Notes under the pieces: generated by a model | Told to the model about the DNA's origin: nothing | The model's input: the letters and a program-made list of their open reading frames with translations, nothing else | The model's database searches: none | Origin: Vibrio sp. CDRSL-10 TSBA | Lineage (GTDB): Bacteria > Pseudomonadota > Gammaproteobacteria > Enterobacterales > Vibrionaceae | NCBI GenBank assembly: GCA_039696685.1 | Contig: CP155565.1 | Location: 1,178,001 to 1,242,000, forward strand | DNA length: 64,000 nt | Direction of reading: 5' to 3' | Program-made: the position numbers and the translations under genes | Shown: piece by piece, positions 61,188 to 64,000 of the stretch | Layout of the letters: each line of letters opens with the position of its first letter | How positions within the stretch are numbered: position 1 is the stretch's first letter

Positions 61188-61811
61188 ATGAATATAATCA
61201 AACCCTTAACATGCATTATGGCTATCGCTTTCAGTGCAACAGCAGCAGCACAAGTCACGCTGGAGATCCCTGATACGATAGAAATGCTGGTTGTGAACGG
61301 CCAAAAACCAGAAACGTCAGGCAGCATTTTTTCATCGGTGACCTCAGTGGAACTGAAAGACGGCGAACAACAAATCGTGTTCCGCTATCACCCATATTAC
61401 AGTCAGGGTAGTGAAAGAATTGGTGTGGAAGGCGATGTTGTGATTGCCAAATTTGATGCAGCAGACCAATCTCTGAGCTTCGACATGCCGAAATACCGCA
61501 ACGCGACCGAAGCAGAAGAAAACATCAAATCTATGCAGTGGTCACTGCGTGATGATAAGGGACAGGCGCTGCAGGTCACACAAGACCGCCTGATTAAAGA
61601 AGGCATGCAGATTGGCCGTGACTACAAACAAGAAACGTTTGAGTACAACCTGAGTGGCGGTGAAGCCGCTGTCGGTACTGCCTTCATCAAAACCGGTAAA
61701 TCGAGCAATGGCACGGCCAACGACACGACCGCCGAAGAGATGCTGCATTTCTGGTACAACAAAGCCGATGCGGCAACCAAAGCGCGCTTTAAAGCGTACG
61801 TCAACAAGTAA
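61188..61811 (+). CDS. DUF2057 (YccT-type) exported protein
   Basis: A 207-aa protein with a Sec signal peptide (PLTCIMAIAFSATAAAQ) and DUF2057 content (LEIPDTIEMLVVNGQK; ELKDGEQQIVFRYHPYY), a family of periplasmic proteins of unknown function. The C-terminus is helical (EEMLHFWYNKADAATKARF). It is transcribed divergently from the GntR/ABC operon. Confidence 0.85.
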   Translation: MNIIKPLTCIMAIAFSATAAAQVTLEIPDTIEMLVVNGQKPETSGSIFSSVTSVELKDGEQQIVFRYHPYYSQGSERIGVEGDVVIAKFDAADQSLSFDMPKYRNATEAEENIKSMQWSLRDDKGQALQVTQDRLIKEGMQIGRDYKQETFEYNLSGGEAAVGTAFIKTGKSSNGTANDTTAEEMLHFWYNKADAATKARFKAYVNK

Positions 61812-61833
61812 GCCGCTACGTGATTCAAAAAAT

Positions 61834-61862
61834 AAACGGGCTGTGAACAGCCCGTTTTGTTA
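61834..61862. terminator. Bidirectional terminator
   Basis: AAACGGGCTGT, GA, ACAGCCCGTTT between convergent DUF2057 and HD-GYP genes. Confidence 0.92.
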
Positions 61863-61873
61863 TCTCTTTATTT

Positions 61874-63154
61874 TCAGCCCGCCGCCGACTGCAACCCAAC
61901 TTCATTCTCATCAGCTGATAGCCAGTAGCAGTGCTGGGCGTTATGCTGCAGACAGGCAAACACATCACCATCAAGCTGATTATTCGCAACCTGCTCCGCA
62001 ATAATACTTAATGACTGCTCGAGCGACATGCCTTGTCGGTAAGGTCGTGACTGAGTCAGTGCCTGAAACACATCGGCCACCGCCACAATACGGCTCGGGC
62101 CATCCAGCTCCTGCGCGGTTTTTCCGAGCGGATAACCGGAGCCATCCAGTCTTTCATGATGATTCGATGCCCAATCGCACACCAGCGAAGAGGTGTGAAT
62201 GTCCTGCAGAATAAATCGCGTATCGGTCGCATGACGCTTGATACAGGTATACTCTTCTGCCGTCAGAGTGCCCTCTTTGTGCAATACGAAATCCGGTGTT
62301 CTCAGTTTGCCGATATCATGCAGCAACCCCGCCAGATAGAGCAGTTTCTGCATTTTGGCAGAGTAACCCATTTTCTTAGCCAGATACTGGGATAACAGAG
62401 CAACCTTCAATGAATGCTGAAACGTAAACGGGCTTTTGGCATCGACGATTTTAGAAAACAGCTCGGCGATTTCAATCCGTTCATCCAAATTCAGATTGCT
62501 GGAGAATAACGGAGCGGCATCCAGACGCAGCAGGACGGCTTCAATATGTTGCGGATGCATGGAAAACCAGAAGTCATCGTTTTCCACCAGCACGGCCATA
62601 TGGTCAACCATATGGGCCGCAAACAAGGTGCCGGAATGAGCCTGCAACTGCTCGATAATTTGACGTTTGGCGCTGGCTGAAAGGTTACCAAACTGGTCTT
62701 TATGCTGATGAAAATAGAGATGATCGACCCGGTTAGTGAGATAAATCAGCGCCGCGATCTGTTTGTCGCGTTCTTCTATCGCCAAGGTCTGCAGTTCGTG
62801 CCATGGCGTATGATGATACAACACGGGAAGCGAAAAACGGGACAAAGGCCCGCATGCACCGAGTAAGTTAAACCCTTTCTCACAATGGCGGGCAAAACTA
62901 CCGGGACGCCGGCTGGCAGCGAACGGCATAGAAGCGGAATGCTGGGTAGAGCCGCAATCATGTATCAGACCGGCGGCAAAAGAGAGCTGAGCCTGCTCTT
63001 GATCCCAGCCCATTCGTAATGCGCACCGGTAAGCCATATACCCGACCCGATGACTGTGATTGAGCGCATCAAATCCAACGTCATCCAGAGCCTGTGCAAT
63101 ACTCAGCAAGACCCGGCGCAGATCAATGCTGACTTTTTCCTCACAAGTTTCCAT
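61874..63154 (-). CDS. HD-GYP domain c-di-GMP phosphodiesterase
   Basis: A 426-aa protein with two HD-type halves. The N-terminal part (about 30-210) is HD-like (NHSHRVGYMAYRCAL; FAAGLIHDCGSTQHSAS). The C-terminal HD-GYP domain (about 230-400) has HSLKVALLSQYLAKK, LLHDIGKLRTPDFVLHK and HHERLDGSGYPLGK, the full metal and GYP signatures, so it should degrade c-di-GMP to pGpG/GMP. No TM segment is visible. Confidence 0.9.
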   Translation of the reverse strand: METCEEKVSIDLRRVLLSIAQALDDVGFDALNHSHRVGYMAYRCALRMGWDQEQAQLSFAAGLIHDCGSTQHSASMPFAASRRPGSFARHCEKGFNLLGACGPLSRFSLPVLYHHTPWHELQTLAIEERDKQIAALIYLTNRVDHLYFHQHKDQFGNLSASAKRQIIEQLQAHSGTLFAAHMVDHMAVLVENDDFWFSMHPQHIEAVLLRLDAAPLFSSNLNLDERIEIAELFSKIVDAKSPFTFQHSLKVALLSQYLAKKMGYSAKMQKLLYLAGLLHDIGKLRTPDFVLHKEGTLTAEEYTCIKRHATDTRFILQDIHTSSLVCDWASNHHERLDGSGYPLGKTAQELDGPSRIVAVADVFQALTQSRPYRQGMSLEQSLSIIAEQVANNQLDGDVFACLQHNAQHCYWLSADENEVGLQSAAG

Positions 63155-63364
63155 AAAGCTAACTGACTACTTTTTATATAATTATGTCAGCAAAGACTAA
63201 TACAAACTGAGTTATCCGTCCCTAATTTTATTAAGGTTTTGATGTATTCTGTGACAGCAATTGTGTGCTACTGAGAACTTGTTGGAACAGCATTCTAATA
63301 AAGTTTGAGCAGCCGCTTGTTAATGCTACAGTTTGCACACTTTTCACCCACCATGGATCCCGTC

Positions 63365-63902
63365 ATGTTTACGTTAACGGTCGATAAAAATCTGCAGCTG
63401 GCCCTGATTGAAGAAGCCTTTGCGCCACTTTACGCCCATCTAGTTGCTGCGCATCGGGATTATCTTTGTCAATGGCTCGCCTGGCCGGCTTACTGCCATT
63501 CAGAACAGGACTTCCGCCTGTTCGCTCAAACCATGTTGCACGATTACGCCGATGGTAAATCGATGACATGCGCCATCTTTTACCACGATGAACTGGTCGG
63601 GAACTGCAGCCTGCAAGAGATCAATCCCGATCTGCAAAAAGCCCGGATCGGCTATTGGCTGGCCGAGAAACCAACAGGGCAAGGGCATCGTCACCCGCTG
63701 CGTGGCAAAACTGATTGATGTGGCATTTACCAGCTATCAACTGGAAAAAACCGAGCTGGCTATCGCAAGCGGCAATCAACCCAGTCAACAAGTGGCCAAG
63801 CGGCTTGGATTCCGTCAGGAAGGCATCATTACCCGTGCGGAGAATCTCAACGGGCGGATTGTTGACCATGTGATTTATGGGCTGTCTCGCCCATCCAGGT
63901 AA
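63365..63902 (+). CDS. GNAT acetyltransferase, RimL-like (one apparent frameshift)
   Basis: The restored protein is 178 aa, matching RimL-type Ser/Ala N-acetyltransferases of ribosomal proteins in size. Motifs: LAPLYAHLVAAHRDYL-like start, QEINPDLQKARIGYWL, the acetyl-CoA loop QQGKGIVTRCV, and NQPSQQVAKRLGFRQEGIITR. The frame changes at 63668-63670 (GAAAC); removing one A gives WLAENQQGKGIVTRCV, joining the P-loop to the rest. Start at ATG 63365; 63305 is an in-frame upstream alternative. Confidence 0.85.
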
Positions 63903-63940
63903 CGCCTTTCTTTTATTTTTATAGGTAAAAACAATAGACA

Positions 63941-63974
63941 AAAAACGGAGCATTGCGCTCCGTTTCTTTATCGG
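63941..63974 (+). terminator. Terminator after the GNAT gene
   Basis: AAACGGAGC, ATTGC, GCTCCGTTT, then CTTTAT. Confidence 0.85.
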
Positions 63975-64000
63975 GGGGAGTTTTGACTGGCTTACTGCCA

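Overview
The window looks like part of the second chromosome of a Vibrio species. I recognise, in nearly the order remembered from V. cholerae chromosome II: a ShyA-type M23 endopeptidase, the pstSCAB phosphate operon beside a CdgA-like diguanylate cyclase, an Lpp-like lipoprotein facing an L,D-transpeptidase, a photolyase operon, deoD, a PlzD-type PilZ protein next to a DUF368 undecaprenyl-phosphate translocase, sstT, lamB/malM/glgX and a Tat-exported PhoX. This is recognition from memory, not a search; the exact species is not determined.

Layout. 0-5.5 kb: tandem-thioredoxin-fold glutaredoxin, small proteins, periplasmic HIU hydrolase with divergent LysR, GAF-GGDEF-EAL protein. 5.5-9.6 kb: cell-wall endopeptidase, one intact ISL3-family element (7026-8316, perfect 8-bp duplication), a free-standing CBM48 protein and a membrane-anchored protein. 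9.9-20.5 kb: SulP transporter, YjiH-type membrane protein, CdgA-like protein, pst operon with a candidate Pho box, chemoreceptor. 20.6-28 kb: DEAD-box helicase, lpp, and an operon ybgA-merR-phr-ldt behind an unusual symmetric operator, then deoD. 28-39.8 kb: zinc-ribbon/HTH protein, TPR-GGDEF tandem, YiaW/YiaV pair, MFS, EEP nuclease-family protein, GNAT, PilZ, DUF368. 40-49.6 kb: copper-delivery genes (Sco, PCuAC), sstT, Sel1 protein, maltose/glycogen cluster. 49.8-64 kb: ABC exporter, DUF445, phoX, arginase-like protein with IclR, chemoreceptor, GntR-controlled ABC transporter, YccT-like protein, HD-GYP, RimL-like GNAT. The genes cluster round cell envelope, phosphate acquisition and c-di-GMP signalling.

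The most striking feature is not a gene. Twenty-one otherwise normal genes each carry one apparent +1 frameshift. In every one, deleting a single base from a GAAAC (or GTTTC) pentamer, giving GAAC (or GTTC), restores a full-length family member. I found no frameshift that needs another explanation. So many genes, including housekeeping ones, are unlikely to be true pseudogenes. GAAC/GTTC is the known partial consensus of Dnd-type DNA phosphorothioation (GpsAAC/GpsTTC). My leading hypothesis is that the source DNA is phosphorothioated and that the modified sites were mis-called by a single-molecule platform, leaving an indirect modification map in the assembly. CDS coordinates below span the restored genes; the suspect base is named in each entry.
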